From assembly GCA_032433765.1 (NCBI GenBank), contig JAVIAB010000101.1, positions 63,576,092 through 63,640,091 on the forward strand: a stretch of DNA of 64,000 bases, given 5' to 3'. The notes below the pieces were generated by a model. It did not search any database. It saw only the letters and a list, made by a program, of their open reading frames with translations, and was not told the origin of the DNA. This document shows positions 1 to 10,964 of this stretch, piece after piece. The translations under genes were made by a program, and so were the position numbers. Numbering within the stretch: the stretch's first letter is position 1; each line of letters opens with the position of its first letter. The DNA comes from Megaustenia siamemsis (taxonomy: Eukaryota > Mollusca > Gastropoda > Stylommatophora > Ariophantidae).

Positions 1-427
1 TTATTGTTTATGTAGATGACTCCTACTTTTTGTTTTGGAGAAAGAGTGAAACGTGTAGTACTGCATTTGTCTGTATTGATTCTGATACACCATATATTTG
101 TCATTGAATTCAGTGCATTCATAGCTCTTTGTAGAAATTTGGAGGCCACTGTTGCATACTCCTCTGTGCACCACATTACCAAGTCATCTGCATACATTGC
201 CACTTTGATGCCATGTGGTAGCTCAGTAACTAGGTCATTGATGTAGATCAGAAAAAGTGTTGGAGATAGTACCCCTCCCTGTGGAACGCCCTGGCGCAGT
301 AAGACCTTCTTACTCTTAAGACCATCCAGTTGCACTCTGGCTCTCCTGTTATGCAGGTATGCTTTGACCCATTTGTACATCCTGCCATTTACTTCATAAT
401 TTCTCAGTTTCTTCAAAAGCCCTTCCT

Positions 428-1072
428 TCATACCTTATCAAATGCTTTCTTTAAGTCTATCCATGCTGCTAGTACCAGTTTCTTTTCTTGAAACGCATCC
501 TCAATTTCCTGGGAAAGATAGGTTGCCTGATCTTCGGTGGAGTAACACTGTCTAAAGCCTGTTTGTTGTGGGACAAGGAGATTTTCACTTTCCAGGTACC
601 ATTGAAGTCTGAGATTGATTATACGTTCCATTGTTTTACACAAACAGCTTGTAAGGCTGATTGGTCTGTAGCTGGATGTCGTTGAACCATTTTTTCCTGG
701 TTTCAGTAATGATATCATAATTGCTTCTCTCCATGCCTGTGGCACTCTACCTGTGATCCAGCAAATGTTGTAGATCTGCAGTAGTTTTGCTTTAGCTGCA
801 GTTCTCAAGTTCTTAATCATTTCATTAGACACTCCATCACTACCTGGTGACTTTCTCATTTTTAATTTGGATATTACCAGCTCTAGCTCTCTTTGTGTAA
901 TGGGTATTTCCATGACTTCATGTGCGGTCTCTTCTTGTCTTGCATTTTGTTGTTTTAAACGGGTCTCTTGTCGTTTCTCTAGGCTAATTTCAATATTATT
1001 GTCATTTGTAAAGGAGTCTGCAAAGTGATTTGCTGCATGCTTACCTGTTAGGATGTTTCCATCTTTCTTCAA
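428..1072 (-). pseudogene. reverse transcriptase core of family J, broken at its 3' end
   Basis: A 214-codon open frame holding the fingers and first palm motif of a reverse transcriptase that would copy its own transcript at a nicked chromosomal site. Visible motifs are KSPGSDGVSNEMI (about residue 73), SYRPISLTSCLCK (about 133), QTGFRQCYSTEDQA (about 168) and WIDLKKAFDKV with the first catalytic Asp (about 204). The frame ends straight after FDKV at a stop produced by a one-base loss. The rest of the palm, including YADD, continues in another frame below position 428. The element is therefore not functional as it stands. Confidence 0.85.
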
Positions 1073-1126
1073 TGTAATTTTGTTGTTCCTTTATGTACCC
1101 TCATCATTCAGCTGTTTTTCAAGCTT

Positions 1127-1366
1127 TTATACTTTTCTTGTATCTCGTTCAAGATTCAAGGACTCTGTTTTCTCTTTCCAGCTTCTCCGTCTGGCTCGTA
1201 GTTTGGCCCGTTTAAATTTGGCTATAGCATGCTGGTAGTTATTGTGGTGTTCCTGGCAAGAGTTATTTTCTGCTTGCTTTCGAGATGTTTCCATGCCAGT
1301 GTGCAGTTGCTCTAGTTCACTACTCCAGTATGGTTTGTAGTGTTTCCGTGCCCGGTATTGTTTCAC
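1127..1366 (-). pseudogene. endonuclease-RT linker of family J
   Basis: A 79-codon open frame, very basic, with YKPYWSSELEQLHTGMETSR near its start and runs of Arg and Lys. It lies directly upstream (minus strand) of the J reverse transcriptase and is the usual linker between endonuclease and RT in Jockey-type elements. The residues just before it (DRDINKIVDELSRL at about 1385-1430) are in a different frame, so a frameshift lies near 1350. Confidence 0.7.
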
Positions 1367-1494
1367 TGGCAGCTTGTATTATTAGTCTACTGAGTTCATC
1401 AACTATTTTGTTGATGTCTCTATCTCTATTTAGATCTTAAGTCAGTAGCAACATCCTAGACGACTATGGAAATGACAAAGCCCGCATTAACATT

Positions 1495-2933
1495 ACGCTT
1501 TGAAATTGATTTTATACTGGTACATATATACATACAATTCAGGAATGGGCTAATATTTTTTTTTAAAACAAGGCCAGGTGCAGATTGCAAAAGTGACCAT
1601 TTACCAGTAGTTGAAAAATTAGAGAAACAACACTGCAGAGGACGAATACATCCCAATGAAATATGAAATTAGCACTAAATATATATATATAGTAGATGCA
1701 AAGTCTATCGCGCTATTAGTTTCAGGAGCCATTAACCAAAATATTACTAAGATTCATAATGAGAAGTGGAATGAAAAAAAAATCAGCAATAATTGAGACA
1801 CAATGTTGATTTGTAGAATGAAAGGGCATCAATGATATATCCTAAGAAAATGGATAGGAAGAGCTATAGAGATAACGAAAGATCTATATGTGTGCTTTAT
1901 AGAATATGCAAAAGCACTTGACAAATAAAATATCAATATGATGGATACATTAAATATTGATGACAAGGATCTGAGAATTATAAAAAAAACATGTACTGGC
2001 AACAATCAGCAGCCATACGAATTAGTAACCAAACAGAACAATTCCAATATATTAAACAAGAAGTCAGATAAGGCTTTGTTCTGTCATCGGACTTGTTTTC
2101 ACTTTACAGCGAAAATATTATGAGATCAATAGTAGATAAAAAAGGAATTGAAGTCAACGGCCACGGAATAAACAATTTGCGATATGCGGATGATACGGTC
2201 TTAATAGCATAGAGAGAATGAACTACAAGAAAGGATATACATAATAGTAAAAGAAAGAAGCAAGAATGGTCTCAGTCTGAATAATAAGAAAACAGAAATA
2301 ATGGTCAAAACGAAGAAATAATCATCACCATCATGCAACATACAAATAGACAGGACAAATCTGAAACAAGTACAGCGCGTCAAATACTTGGGCCAAATAA
2401 CAATACCAGATGAAAGAGGCATCAGATAATTAAACAGCAGAATAGCTCAGGCCAAAATAACATTTCAGAAAATGAAAAAAAAAACGTCTTATGCAACAAA
2501 AAAACAAGAAGGAGCGTTCATCGGTGTATATAGAGATAATTAAGATATATGGAAGCGAATCATGTGCAATAGAAATGAAAATGATTAGAAACCACAGTGA
2601 TTTCTAAGAAGAATGTTGAAACTTCCCTGTACAGCTAAAAAGACCAATGACGACATTCTCCAAGAGGGAGCTCATGAAAACCTTCAGAAAGAAAAAAATC
2701 AACATTATTCAAACACATGCGAAGATCAAAGTTGGAATACTTGGTTACAACTGTCAAAATACAGGGAAAGAGAGACTGCTGGCAACAAAGAGATCAGATA
2801 CTAGATAGTTTGGTGTCATGGCATGGAAAACGGTCAACAACAGAATTGATACGATACACTTTCGATAGAAGTATGTGGAAGGACATGATCGCCGACGCCA
2901 ACCGGCATGGCATATGATGATGATGACGATGAT
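1495..2933 (+). mobile_element. RTE-like retrotransposon, family B, internally deleted
   Basis: This degraded LINE copy starts in the endonuclease C-terminus: FEIDFILV, then TRPGADCKSDHLPVV at about 1570-1610 (the GAD..SDH motif). It jumps to RT remnants: RAISFRSH at about 1710, CFIEYAKAL at 1890, KDLRIIK at 1965, and LRYADDTVLIA at 2176-2206 when read across stops. It ends in the C-terminal domain (2590-2917), matching the other B copies here. The last codons, WKDMIADANRHGI, end at TGA 2915-2917, and the trinucleotide tail ATGATGATGATGACGATGAT follows (2914-2933). Many stops and a missing linker show it is old. The C-terminus differs from other B copies (ANRHGI instead of ATRPGT), so this may be a subfamily. 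Confidence 0.85.
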
Positions 2934-3105
2934 AAAAAAATTATTAGAGACTTACATTTCACAAAAGCATTTTGAAACATGAGAAGACCTTTCTTTCATT
3001 CAGATATTAACAGACACATTGTGTTTCGAATACATTCCTTTAGGTATTTCTGAAATGATTTGACTAGTCTACTCTATCGCTGAAGACATTGATTACCAAG
3101 TGTCT

Positions 3106-3319
3106 AGATCTATCTATGTATATATATATATATCTATATATGTTATTGAAGGACGAAGAGATAGAGGGAAGCAAAGAGAAAAAATAATAGACAGCTTAAG
3201 AGAATGGCTTGGCAGAAGATCAACTAAGATAAATAGCAGCCGAGATCGAATGTTGTGGAGATACATGATCACCTACGCCACTAGGCCCCGTACTTGATGA
3301 TGATGATGAGATCTATCTA
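3106..3319 (+). mobile_element. short 3' tip of RTE family B with target-site duplication
   Basis: Only the last ~160 bp of a B element are present, coding for GRRDRGKQREKIIDSLREW and ending ATRPGT, a stop and TGATGATGATGATGA. The 11-bp sequence agatctatcta occurs at 3106-3116 and again at 3309-3319 right after the tail, so it is probably the target-site duplication. An AT microsatellite (about 3118-3140) lies between the left copy and the recognisable B sequence, either as 5' filler or as later slippage. Confidence 0.8.
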
Positions 3320-3631
3320 CGCTGCTCACATCTTCATTCTTCGTTCATTGCGTCGTTTTAAATTATTAGCACCAAGATGGACACACCAAGATGGGCACTT
3401 GTTTGCGTTTGAACAAAGCCCAACGGTCAAGATCTGAATTTGCAGTATTTATCTCATCTGAAGTTGCAGAATTTCGTTCATTCTCAACGGTGGCCGTTAT
3501 AGTTTAGCTTTTGCTAGCACAATGCCTGGAGTATAAGCTCGGAACACCATCTTATCGTTCTTTCTCTCTGCATCGCAGACTAAACGGACGCTGTCTAAAT
3601 GAACCAAATTAGTAAATAACTTTCATAACAG
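3320..3631. other. no recognised feature
   Basis: No gene or repeat family is recognised here. A near-duplicate phrase (caccaagatggaca / caccaagatgggca, about 3371-3395) is the only local structure. Confidence 0.5.
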
Positions 3632-4189
3632 CGAATAACAGTTACTGCTATTGCTGCTGAGGTAACGCCAAATGAGATAGGTCTTGATAAATATTTGCCA
3701 AGTCCAAGGCTGATGTTCTTGGACATAATAGCCTACTTTGACTTGGTAGCAACGTTGCTGTTACCGCTGATCGCCACTACTGTCATGCTCTTACGATCGT
3801 TCTGTCCTTCATACACAAGTCCCGGTGGAAGAAGCTCAGTGACCTGCCGATGCCGGAAGTTTCCGAGCTGAAACCGATCAACGATCCTAGGTGGAGCACA
3901 GTGCGAGCTAGCGCCCAGGTTCGTGTGGCTAGGTTGTTCTTTGCCTTGTCTCTGTCTTACATCATCATGAACGCACCCAGCCACGTGGCCAGACTGTACT
4001 ATCAGAAGCGGACTCAAGATTCAGTGGACATGAAATTGACATTCTCAGAAGGACTTATCCGGCTGATCTTACTGTACGTCGGCCACGCCCAACATGCCTG
4101 CAAGTTTTGGATCTTCGTGGTCGTCAATAGAAACTTTATCAAGAACCTCAGGCAAACTTTAGTGGAAGTTATCAAGTGTATATGGTAGT
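3632..4189 (+). pseudogene. rhodopsin-family GPCR fragment (TM5 to helix 8), frameshifted
   Basis: The fragment codes for the last third of a seven-transmembrane receptor in the plasma membrane. In one frame (3632-3790) it reads a loop, then a TM5-like helix, LDIIAYFDLVATLLLPLIA, running into TTVMLL. The frame must then shift near 3785-3800 to continue as IVLSFIHKSRWKKL (cytoplasmic loop 3) and an open frame to the TAG at 4187-4189. That frame holds TM6 (VARLFFALSLSYIIMNAPSH) and TM7 (LIRLILLYVGHAQHACKFWI), followed by helix 8, NRNFIKNLRQTL. NAPSHVARLY at the CWxP position resembles molluscan peptide/FMRFamide-type and chemosensory-like receptors. TM1-TM4 are not seen upstream, and 3617-3628 has stops. 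The likeliest reading is a truncated pseudogene; a last exon with one indel is possible. The ligand cannot be told. Confidence 0.7.
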
Positions 4190-4194
4190 CGTAG

Positions 4195-5225
4195 CTAATA
4201 TCTTGGTGGGTGTATGTGCTGGTCACGGCTTATATCTTGGTGAGTGTATGTGCTGGCCATGGCTCATATCTTGGTGTGTGTTTGGGCTGGTCATGGTTCA
4301 TATCTTGATTTGTGTCTGTGCTGGCCATGGTTCATAACTTAGTGTATATATGTGCTAGCTATGCATCATATATTGATGTGTTTCTGTGCTAGTCGTGGTT
4401 CATGTCTTGGTGTCTTTCCGTGAAGACATGGCTCATATCTTAATGTGTTTCTGTGCTAGCCATGGCTCATATCTTGGTGTGTTTCTGTGCTAGCCTTGAC
4501 TCATATCTTAGCTTGTGTATGTGTGCTGACCATGGCTCATATCATGGTGTGTGTCATGTTAGTCATACCCCATATTTTGGTTTGTGTCCGTGTTAATCAT
4601 GTCTCATATCTTTGTGTGTGTCTGAGTTTAGTCATATCGCATGCCAAAGTGTGTATCTGTCTTAGTGTTATTTCATATATGTGTGCGTGCATGTCTGTGT
4701 TAGTCATATCTCATATCTTTGTGAGCATGTCTGTGTTAGTCACATCTCATACCTCTGTGTGTGCTTGTCTATGTTAGTCATATATAATATATTTGTGTGT
4801 ATGTCCATGCTAGTCACATCTAATCTTCGTGTGTGTGTATGTTAGTCATGTCTCATATCTTTATGTGTTTGTGTTTAGTCATATATATCATATCACATAT
4901 TTTTGTGTGTGCACGTCTATGTTAGTCATATCTCCTATCTTTATCTTTGTGTGTGCATGACTGTGTTTAGTCATATCGCATATCTTAGTGTGTGTGTATG
5001 TGTTAGTCATATCTCATATTTTAGAGGGTGTCTGTGCTTGTCACATATCATATCTTAGTGTGTGTGTGTGTGTGTGTCTGTGTGTGTCCGTGTGTGTCTG
5101 TGTTAGTCATATCTCATATTTTGGTGTGTGTCAGTGTTAGTCATGCCTCATATCGATGTGTGCATGTCAGTGTTAGTCACATCTCATATCATTGTGTGCA
5201 CATGTCTGTGTTAGTCACCTCTAGT
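4195..5225 (+). repeat. ~34-35-bp minisatellite directly behind the GPCR stop codon
   Basis: About 30 diverged tandem copies of a unit resembling atggctcatatcttggtgtg followed by tgtctgtgctagtc. The first half is CATGGCTCATATCTTGG-like and the second half TTAGTCATATCTCATATC-like. A pure TG run lies at about 5060-5090. The array starts within about 10 bp of the receptor stop codon. Open frames across it are repeat artefacts. Confidence 0.9.
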
Positions 5226-5290
5226 GATTCGGGCAGATGGTGCTCGTAAACCTGGAAGGGCAGATCATCTAAGGGCAGAATCCCCTACAG

Positions 5291-5422
5291 AAAAGACAAT
5301 CTGCTGCCTTGCAGGAAGATTGAGGACAATCAAAAGCTACGGAAAGCAAACCTGAACAAAATGCTGGCTGAAATCGGATGCACTGTACCACTGACGCAGA
5401 AGCAAGTGCAACGTTTTAACAG
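5291..5422 (+). other. possible orphan coding exon with splice-like borders
   Basis: A 132-bp open stretch (44 codons) bordered by an acceptor-like ccctacag (ending 5290) and a donor-like aacag/gtattc (5422/5423). In the frame open from 5250 to the TGA at 5433-5435 it reads KDNLLPCRKIEDNQKLRK and then KMLAEIGCTVPLTQKQVQRF, which is polar, helix-prone and unlike the flanking satellite. Its length is a multiple of three, so the exon would be symmetric. I do not recognise a family. It could be part of a neighbouring gene or chance. Confidence 0.25.
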
Positions 5423-5435
5423 GTATTCAAGCTGA

Positions 5436-7214
5436 GTAGATCTAACACTATAATTGACTTTAATTATGATGTCAATTCACTTAAACAGACAGCTGTCTTC
5501 ATGTGAGTGTCTGGAAACCTACTCTGATTGAGTCCTGATCGTAGAGAGATAAATTATTAGCAAAATTTATGATCGTTCATGTCCGCCTCATTCAGCTCAT
5601 GATGCTCAATCCGTAATTAATTCTTTATTAAACTCCAACACAGTAATAAATATCCTATCTTTCACACCAATATGGATTTGATAATCCCTCCTTCTCACTG
5701 GATAAGTTTTCTTTCCATTTGCCTTATCTGCGAAACATGACAAGACTTGTGTGTGATACCTGACTTTTTTCAAGTACAAACCTCCTATTCTAGATGTGCC
5801 CCAAATGTTCTTGAGACACAAATCGTGTTGAGACACCGTGCCAAATACAGGTTTTTATATTTCTTTAACCTAGTCTTTTTAATTATTCTACTCTTTCTTT
5901 ATGGTGTTTAATTATATTCAACCGGTAGACTATACTGTCACCGTAAATGTTATATAAGTTGTATCCTTGCCCTAAAATATAATTTGAACATTTAAAAATA
6001 TGTTATAAAAGTATTGCTATAATACGTTTTACAATAGTATCATACATTGTATGATTAAACCTGGGATTTCTCTTTCCCTAGTACAATAGCGACATGCAAA
6101 CAGTAATTAAATTGGACAAGGTAAGGCAGTTTAAAATTAAAGTATCGGGAATTAATTCAAAAACTCTTCTGGAGATACTGAGTTCATTTACTCTTGCTTC
6201 TGCATTGAACATATCAACCTTCAAGCATATTGGGTTTTATTTAGCGGATGCGATTTTTTTTTATTTGGAGGACCGTTAAATCCACTGTCGCAATTAACGA
6301 AAAAAAAATAGAGGAAATGTGAACATGTATATTTACAACAGACAATAATTTACATCATAATATATGTGTTGTAGATAAGGTTATATAGTCGATTAGAGAA
6401 ATGAATGTATCTATACTTAAAAATAATGTCTTCCTTTTCATACTGAACATCTTTCTAATATGTTTCTTGAAATTGTGTGGTTATTTAAACCGAAAAGAAC
6501 AAATTAGTAACCTTCTATGAGTATCAACCAATTCATGAAGTAGTTAGTTGATTCAAATATTATGATCACTACAGTTTGTAAAGTTTTCATTAATTTCATT
6601 AATTTTCATGAAATAACCAGACACGTATCTGTGATGAATTTGAAAAAAAATTGGCTTCTTCTGATTGAATATTAATCGATCAGGCACTACACCAGCAAAA
6701 AGGCCTATGTATAGTTGTTCTAGATGAAATGCGGTCCGTGTTGAGCCCCATCAACTTGGCAAGAGGTTACATTACGTCAATCACGCTGCCAAGGGAGTCA
6801 CCAACATATGGAACGAACACTTGACATAATCAACTACTTATTTTCCATCCAATAACTCGGGGCATATGTTGGGGTACTACTGACCTACTTCGTCAACTTC
6901 TTCATTTTCATTTATTTTCAGTAATTGAGTTGGACCCAACAAAGCCTATGCTTTTCCATTTCTTGATGTTATCCCTTTCATTTTCAGTCTCCCTTCCCTC
7001 CTGTTATAATTCTCATTGGAATGATATCTATCAGACCAGATGATCTAAATAGGAGGTACGACTATTCCACTCTGCGAATCTCCCCAATAGTCAAAATACC
7101 ATTAACAAATCTGACTATCCGATGTACTCCACTGCAAACTTTTCCATTAGAGATATGATCCATGTAAGAGATGGCTAGACTGTATGGCAACATTAAATTG
7201 TCATAGTTTACACT
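5436..7214. other. no recognised gene
   Basis: AT-rich sequence without a convincing gene or repeat. A minus-strand open frame of 76 codons at 5606-5836 contains GTSRIGGLYLKKV and QIHIGVKDRIFITVLEF and looks somewhat protein-like, but I recognise no family and see no partner exons. Confidence 0.4.
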
Positions 7215-7220
7215 TCCTTC

Positions 7221-8308
7221 TAGAGCCCCGACTCAAGAGTCCAAGTGTCACAAACAATTTGGTGTAACACGGGTAGGCATTACACTGACTCTAGAGCCAA
7301 GTGTCACAAACAATTTGGTGTAACACGATAGGCACTACACTGACTCTAGAGCCAAGTGTCACAAACAATTTGGTGTAACACGGGTAGGCATTACACTGAC
7401 TCTAGAGCCAAGTGTCACAAACAATTTGGTGTAACACGGGTAGGCATTACACTGACTCTAGAGCCAAGTGTCACAAACAATTTGGTGTAACACGATAGGC
7501 ACTACACTGACTCTAGAGCCAAGTGTCACAAACAATTTGGTGTAACACGGGTAGGCATTACACTGACTCTAGAGCCAAGTATCACAAACAATTTGGTGTA
7601 ACACGGGTAGGCATTACACTGACTCTAGAGCCAAGTGTCACAAACAATTTGGTGTAACACGGGTAGGCATTACACTGACTCTAGAGCCAAGTGTCACAAA
7701 TAATTTGGTGTAACACGCGTAGGCATTACACTGACTCTAGAGCCAAGTGTCACAAACAATTTGGTGTAACACGGGTAGGCATTACACTGACTCTAGAGCC
7801 AAGTGTCACAAACAATTTGGTGTAACACGGGTAGGCATTACACTGACTCTAGAGCCAAGTGTCACAAACAATTTAGTGTAACACGATAGGCAATACACTG
7901 ACTCTAGAGCCAAGTGTCACAAACAATTTGGTGTAACACGGGTAGGCATTACACTGACTCTAGAGCCAAGTGTCACAAACAATTTGGTGTAACACGGGTA
8001 GGCATTACACTGACTCTAGAGCCAAGTGTCACAAACAATTTGGTGTAACACGGGTAGGCATTACACTGACTCTAGAGCCAAGTGTCACAAACAAGTTGGT
8101 ATAACACGGGTAGGCATTACACTGACTCTAGAGCCAAGTGTCACAAACAATGTGGTGTAACACGGGTAGGCATTACACTGACTCTAGAGCCAAGTGTCAC
8201 ACACAATTTGGTGTAACACGGGTAGGCATTACACTGACTCTAGAGCCAAGTGTCACAAACAATTTAGTGTAACACGGGTAGGCATTACACTGACTCTAGA
8301 GCCAAGAG
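7221..8308 (+). repeat. 56-bp satellite, about 19 copies
   Basis: A highly regular head-to-tail array. Each unit carries tctagagccaagtgtcacaa, then acaatttggtgtaacacg and ggtaggcattacactgac. Most units are 56 bp; three carry a one-base-shorter variant, acacgataggca, spread through the array. Units differ by only one or two bases, so the array is young or homogenised. The first unit (7221-7260) is degenerate. The unit contains the near-palindromes gtgtaacac and tctaga. Confidence 0.95.
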
Positions 8309-8404
8309 TCATATTCTATATCAACAAAAATATTTCAAAAAGAACAAACTTGCGGTAATAGACGTATTTAGCTGTGGCATGAACTATATCACCATAAATA
8401 GGTT

Positions 8405-8635
8405 GGCTGTGGAAAACTTGTCATAAATCTCGCTGGTTAGACAATAAATGTGGCTGAGAGAGATCAACATAACATGAGATATACATTAAATGTGAGTCAA
8501 GAGACTGGCAGAGTTCACATGCCTTGAAATAGGCAAGAAATATGGGTCTATATACTGACAGAGAACATATAACTTGAGATAGGCAAGAAATATGGGTCAA
8601 GAGCCTCCGGGGCTGACAGGTATCACATAACAGTT
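8405..8635 (+). repeat. diverged ~51-bp tandem repeat, about 4 copies
   Basis: Successive units share taggcaagaaatatgggtc with gagactggcagag and cataactt. The clearest pair starts at 8522 and 8573; earlier units are more diverged. It lies close behind the 56-bp satellite but shares no obvious sequence with it. Confidence 0.7.
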
Positions 8636-8804
8636 CTCATTAAAAATAAGCTTTTTTTTTTAAATCACCCCCGAGACGAAATCACAATGAAGCAGTACAA
8701 TTAAAAGAATGACTAAAAATAGCAACGACTATTAACATTACAAATTACTGAGGTTCATATGTCTATTGAACGTGTTAATTAGGTAGCCAACTAATTCAGT
8801 ACGT

Positions 8805-9060
8805 TATTTTATGTACGTGTTATTTTGTTAGTTTTAGTTAGACATATAGTTAGTTCTAGTTAATAGTATATGTAGTTGATTAGTTAGTTTAGTTAATAGT
8901 TAGTTAATTATCCTCTTGTTATTTACCGCTCAGTTTAGTACTTTAAATAGTTAGTTGTCTACTTTGATAGTTAATTAGGTAATAAGTACTTGTATACTTA
9001 GTTAAGGTAGTTAAGTATATTTTTAGTTGGTGGCTCAATAACTCGGATGGTCGGTTAATA
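8805..9060. repeat. degenerate GTTA/TTAGT-rich low-complexity tract
   Basis: Loosely periodic gttagtt/ttaattag words cover this stretch and resume at about 9355-9425, beyond the SINE. The SINE therefore probably landed inside an older low-complexity tract. Confidence 0.75.
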
Positions 9061-9084
9061 TTTTATTTCACTTAGGTAAAAGCA

Positions 9085-9345
9085 AACGTTCCCTTCACGC
9101 CTTGCTAGTCGCATGCAGTATGTGCTGTTAGTGACCATATTTTTCATTGACCACGGCATATTTTTGGGTTCTATGGTCTGTATCACCCCAGGCCGCCTGT
9201 CCTTCCCAGAAAAAATTCCATGCACCCATTTTTAAAAGCTGCGCGATCCCCGGAGCCTTGTCGGCCCGAAAAAAATCGCCCCTTTGGATTGAACCTGAAC
9301 CCTTTTAATAAAGATGCGATCACACTAACCACTCAGCCGCCTATG
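9085..9345 (-). mobile_element. tRNA-derived SINE, old copy
   Basis: This minus-strand copy matches the SINEs at 32700-32945 and 43428-43690. Read on the plus strand it begins tcacgccttgctagtcgcat, then gctgttagtgaccatatttt, then a GGGTTCTATGG block where the others have ggggtaatgtgg. It ends in the tRNA-related head near 9300-9345 (cactaaccactcagccgcc, the complement of an A-box-like TGAGTGGTTAGTG). It is more diverged than the other two. Confidence 0.75.
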
Positions 9346-9429
9346 CCTAACATAAGTAGATAGCTACTTAAGTATTTAGTTAGCTACCTGACTAATTAGT
9401 TAATTAGTTCGGTATTTAGTTCTTTGTTT

Positions 9430-10230
9430 GTTAGATCTCCACTCCTTAAGACGATACCTCAGTAAACTCATAAGCCTCCATACCTGGCGATTCACTGCAT
9501 TATCTTGCAGGGTTGCTCTTAAACCCATAGCTGTGACATTCTTATTTTTTTTCATTGCTCTGTGTAAAGTTTATTTTCTTCTGCTCTATTTTGCACGCCA
9601 AGCAACGTCATGAAAGATTACCACGGTGGAAGTATTTCATCTTTTATGAGCACAAAAATTGATGCACGTTCAGCTTCGTGTCTTTATATAGCTTGATACG
9701 TATTCTTGGTTTCTTATCGTGCTATTTCATTTAGCGTAAATAATATCCAATTTATGTTAAAATAAATATTCTCTTTCAGCGATAACTAGGATAAGTTGAG
9801 CTTTGCGAACAGGTTAATATTAAACTAAGAACCAACGTTCCCATCGAAAGGTCTTCAACAGGGTAAAAATGACCCATAACTTATTATTTTTTAATGTGGA
9901 GGTCTAACAGTGGTCAGAGTGAAATAACTCTGTCATTTAATTGTACACAAAATGAGATGTCGAATTGTAATAGAAGAACAACGGTTCCACAAAAATGTGT
10001 AAAATAAAGATGCTTGAAATGTGCAAATATAAAGTAATGAAATGAGCAGGAAATATACCTCTTTTCAATAAAAAGAATTAATTTCAGTGAGGTTTAAATA
10101 ACAGAACGAATTATTGGACGGTTTTTCATTGTCGTTTACTAGCATAAACTCATGCTCAACGGAGAGACGCGATCTGTATGTGTAACGTTTACTCTTCTCA
10201 ACCTTCCTGTAAACGTAATTGTAACGAGCT
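9430..10230. other. no recognised feature
   Basis: AT-rich sequence. No convincing gene, repeat family or RNA was seen. Confidence 0.5.
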
Positions 10231-10239
10231 AGGTTTTAC

Positions 10240-10720
10240 CCGCACACATTGTAATGAACACAGCTTTCATGCTGTCACTATCCTTCAGCACCCTCAACTG
10301 TTGTCTGTTAGCGTCTGACGCTGTTGAGCTGTGCGGCCGAATGTATGACGAGCTAGTTCTCCCTTGCTCTCGTTGTATTGAATTGGCCTCTTTTCGACAG
10401 CGGCCGCGGCTCGTTAAATAATTGAGCCCTTGCGTCCCTGACATCGAAGGCACCCGCCGCCGGTTGCTGAATTCGGCGACTTCTCCAGTCACCGTGTAGG
10501 TCAGCCCCTTGACTGACACAGACGTCTAGAATTGCCTAGAGATGCAGATCAACCCCTTGTTGCTGTCTGGAGACCACTGCTACGCATACTGCCTCCGCTT
10601 CACCATAAGCCCGTGACGTTCACCCTTGCCAGTGATCGTTATGCCGCACTCCGCACTGTCTGCCCACAATTTATGACAACCCCAGTCTCCGTTCATTGCT
10701 GAGGTCAGACAAAACACAGC
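10240..10720. other. local GC- and CpG-rich island
   Basis: This stretch is clearly richer in GC and CpG than its surroundings, including gcggccgcggctcg at about 10401 and cacccgccgccggttg at about 10451. A minus-strand open frame of 96 codons (10229-10519; RRRVPSMSGTQG, SSSYIRPHSSTASDANRQQ) covers part of it but resembles no family I know. It may be a promoter-type CpG island, an exon or an unclassified repeat; the sequence does not decide. Confidence 0.35.
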
Positions 10721-10810
10721 TTAAACAAAGCTGTCAGTAACACCGTTGAACTCACACATGTCACGTTTATTACTCACAAAGGCATACTCCCATATGGATC
10801 ACACTCACAG

Positions 10811-10964
10811 TAGTGATATCATTCACGATACTAAAAAGTCTCTTCTGCTAAAAGCGTTTTAACAACTGACTCAGCATGGCTTCTGCTAAGCGAGCAATAG
10901 TGATATCATTCACAATACTAAAAGTCTCTTCACCTGAATAAGTAAACAGCTTCTTAACAACTGA
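10811..10964 (+). repeat. direct repeat pair, offset 87 bp
   Basis: The block tagtgatatcattcacgata plus ctaaaaagtctctt, ending taacaactgac, occurs at 10811-10870 and again at 10898-10964. The units are unequal in length (about 60 and 67 bp). Confidence 0.8.

Larger units (their letters stand above)
1..1438 (-). mobile_element. Jockey-like non-LTR retrotransposon fragment (family J)
   Basis: Read on the minus strand, this stretch codes for the linker and reverse transcriptase of a LINE-type element. In order from 1438 down: a linker rich in Arg/Lys (1127-1366), RT motifs with PGSDGV, YRPISL and TGFR, the catalytic AAWIDLKKAFDK motif near 430, then GVPQGGVLSPTLF (about 255-290) and MYADDLVMW (about 175-200). 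GVPQG..LSPTLF..YINDL is typical of the Jockey group. At least two frameshifts break it: one near 1350, and one near 430 where a lost base makes TGA directly after FDKV. The 3' part runs off the window start. No endonuclease is visible upstream of the linker, so the copy looks 5'-truncated. The Jockey placement is by motif only. Confidence 0.9.

Noticed and set aside
4487..5249. Plus-strand Cys/Val-rich hydrophobic frames resembling membrane proteins
   Set aside because: They translate the ~34-bp minisatellite and TG runs.
7221..8308. Regular repeat spacing suggesting a CRISPR array
   Set aside because: Units are contiguous tandem copies with no unique spacers, and the DNA is eukaryotic.
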